Shown one piece after another: positions 63,211 through 64,000 of a DNA stretch of 64,000 nt; position 1 is the stretch's first letter, and each line of letters starts with the position of its first letter. The DNA comes from Megaleporinus macrocephalus (lineage: Eukaryota > Chordata > Actinopteri > Characiformes > Anostomidae). The stretch lies in contig CM038716.1 of the NCBI GenBank assembly GCA_021613375.1, positions 15,406,024 through 15,470,023 of the forward strand. Direction: 5' to 3'. Both the position numbers and the translations under genes were made by a program. The notes below the pieces were generated by a model. The model worked only from the letters and a program-made list of their open reading frames with translations, ran no database searches and was not told the origin of the DNA.

Positions 63211-63440
63211 TTAAAGTTACTATTTTACACTGTCTGAAATCCAAAGTACTTTGTTCTTATAATGTTGTAATACTAATATGATTTTTCAAACCATTTACTC
63301 CACAGTCCATTTAGCCCATGGAAACTAAAACAGCCCATTGAATTTTAGTGATATCATGAAAAACTAAATCATTTTCAGCTACTCTTATAACTCAAGTGTG
63401 TATAGGTGGGCTAAATGGTTGTAGGAGTATTTCAGCCCAG
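63211..63440 (+). repeat. Dispersed repeat, copy 2 of a local pair
   Basis: This aligns by eye with 60,890-61,100 (acactgtctgaaatccaaag, acagcccattgaattttagt, gatatcatgaaa, tataggtgggctaaatgg). It has extra sequence (ccacagtccatttagcccat) missing from copy 1. Confidence 0.7.
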
Positions 63441-64000
63441 ACTGCTTTTTTAATGAGGCATGAGACAGGGCAGCCAATCAGAACCAATCCTGGTTCTGTA
63501 GATCTTTCTTTCTGTAGAGTGTAGACCCAACCACAATCTACCACACTTACTCCAGCCACTTAACATCTTCAGAAATCCTTCACTTTGGCTGAATCAGATA
63601 CATTAGTGTTAGGCAAGAATAAAGCAGCAGGTAGATGCAGGTTGGAACTAATCCCTTTAGGAAACTAGACCTCCAAGAGGAGAGACCACTGCTCTATGGG
63701 AAAAGGAGAGGATGTGAAATAGTCACATAAAAATGAAAAGATTGATTAAAACCAAACAACACTCTCAAGTGAACCTCAGTGTAAAATAATATAGAACAAA
63801 TAAAGAATATGGGCCATTCATTCAACAGCCTGATTTCAGCCACTGACTTGGGCATGCCAGGGCAGAACTGCAAATTAAAGTGAAAGGTCTTCAGAAGTAG
63901 ATACAGTAGTCCCATTGTTATCCCTCGGTTCAGATTTTACTTATCAAATTTGAACTGTACACACCATGTCCCATAAGAACCCCTAAAATAGGCTGCATCT

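Overview
This window is vertebrate chromosomal DNA. Long AT-rich introns, GT-AG exon-intron borders, abundant Tc1-like and hAT-like DNA transposon remnants, a tRNA-derived SINE, and dinucleotide repeats all point to a teleost fish. No bacterial-style gene layout is present. The only protein-coding gene I can support is the 5' part of a Dbl-family RhoGEF on the minus strand. I identify it as plekhg2 (pleckstrin homology and RhoGEF domain containing G2).

Gene layout, read right to left: a CpG-dense promoter/first-exon candidate (about 40.4-41.1 kb); a ~13.6-kb intron; a short coding exon with the initiator ATG (26,713-26,790); a 392-nt exon encoding a Ser-rich N-terminal region and the start of the DH domain (21,186-21,577); then three small DH-domain exons (12,517-12,617; 3,997-4,063; 778-824). 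The gene continues past base 1, so the rest of the DH domain, the PH domain and the C-terminal region are missing. Splice phases join without a break across all five coding exons (1, 0, 2, 0 at the internal junctions, then 2 at the open end). This gives about 218 residues.

The introns carry transposon remnants. They include an 834-bp hAT element with a BED zinc-finger fragment and an 8-bp target duplication, a 363-bp hAT-type element also with an 8-bp target duplication, a 1.2-kb degenerate Tc1-like element, and a LINE reverse-transcriptase fragment. They also hold MITE-like palindromes, microsatellites, and a few GC-rich stretches that could be conserved regulatory DNA.

Upstream of the promoter candidate is a 2.5-kb minisatellite of about 52 copies of a 48-bp unit (41,436-43,928). 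It has two unit subtypes and an internal nine-unit duplication. From 44 kb to the right edge I found no convincing gene, only repeats (two further Tc1-like remnants, a LINE/SINE 3' tail, a duplicated repeat pair) and unassigned sequence.

No CRISPR array, operon, tRNA or rRNA gene was found, and nothing I would call a new biological system. The most interesting observations are the minisatellite next to the promoter, the (CT)n microsatellite that serves as the polypyrimidine tract of a plekhg2 splice acceptor, and the well-preserved hAT insertions.
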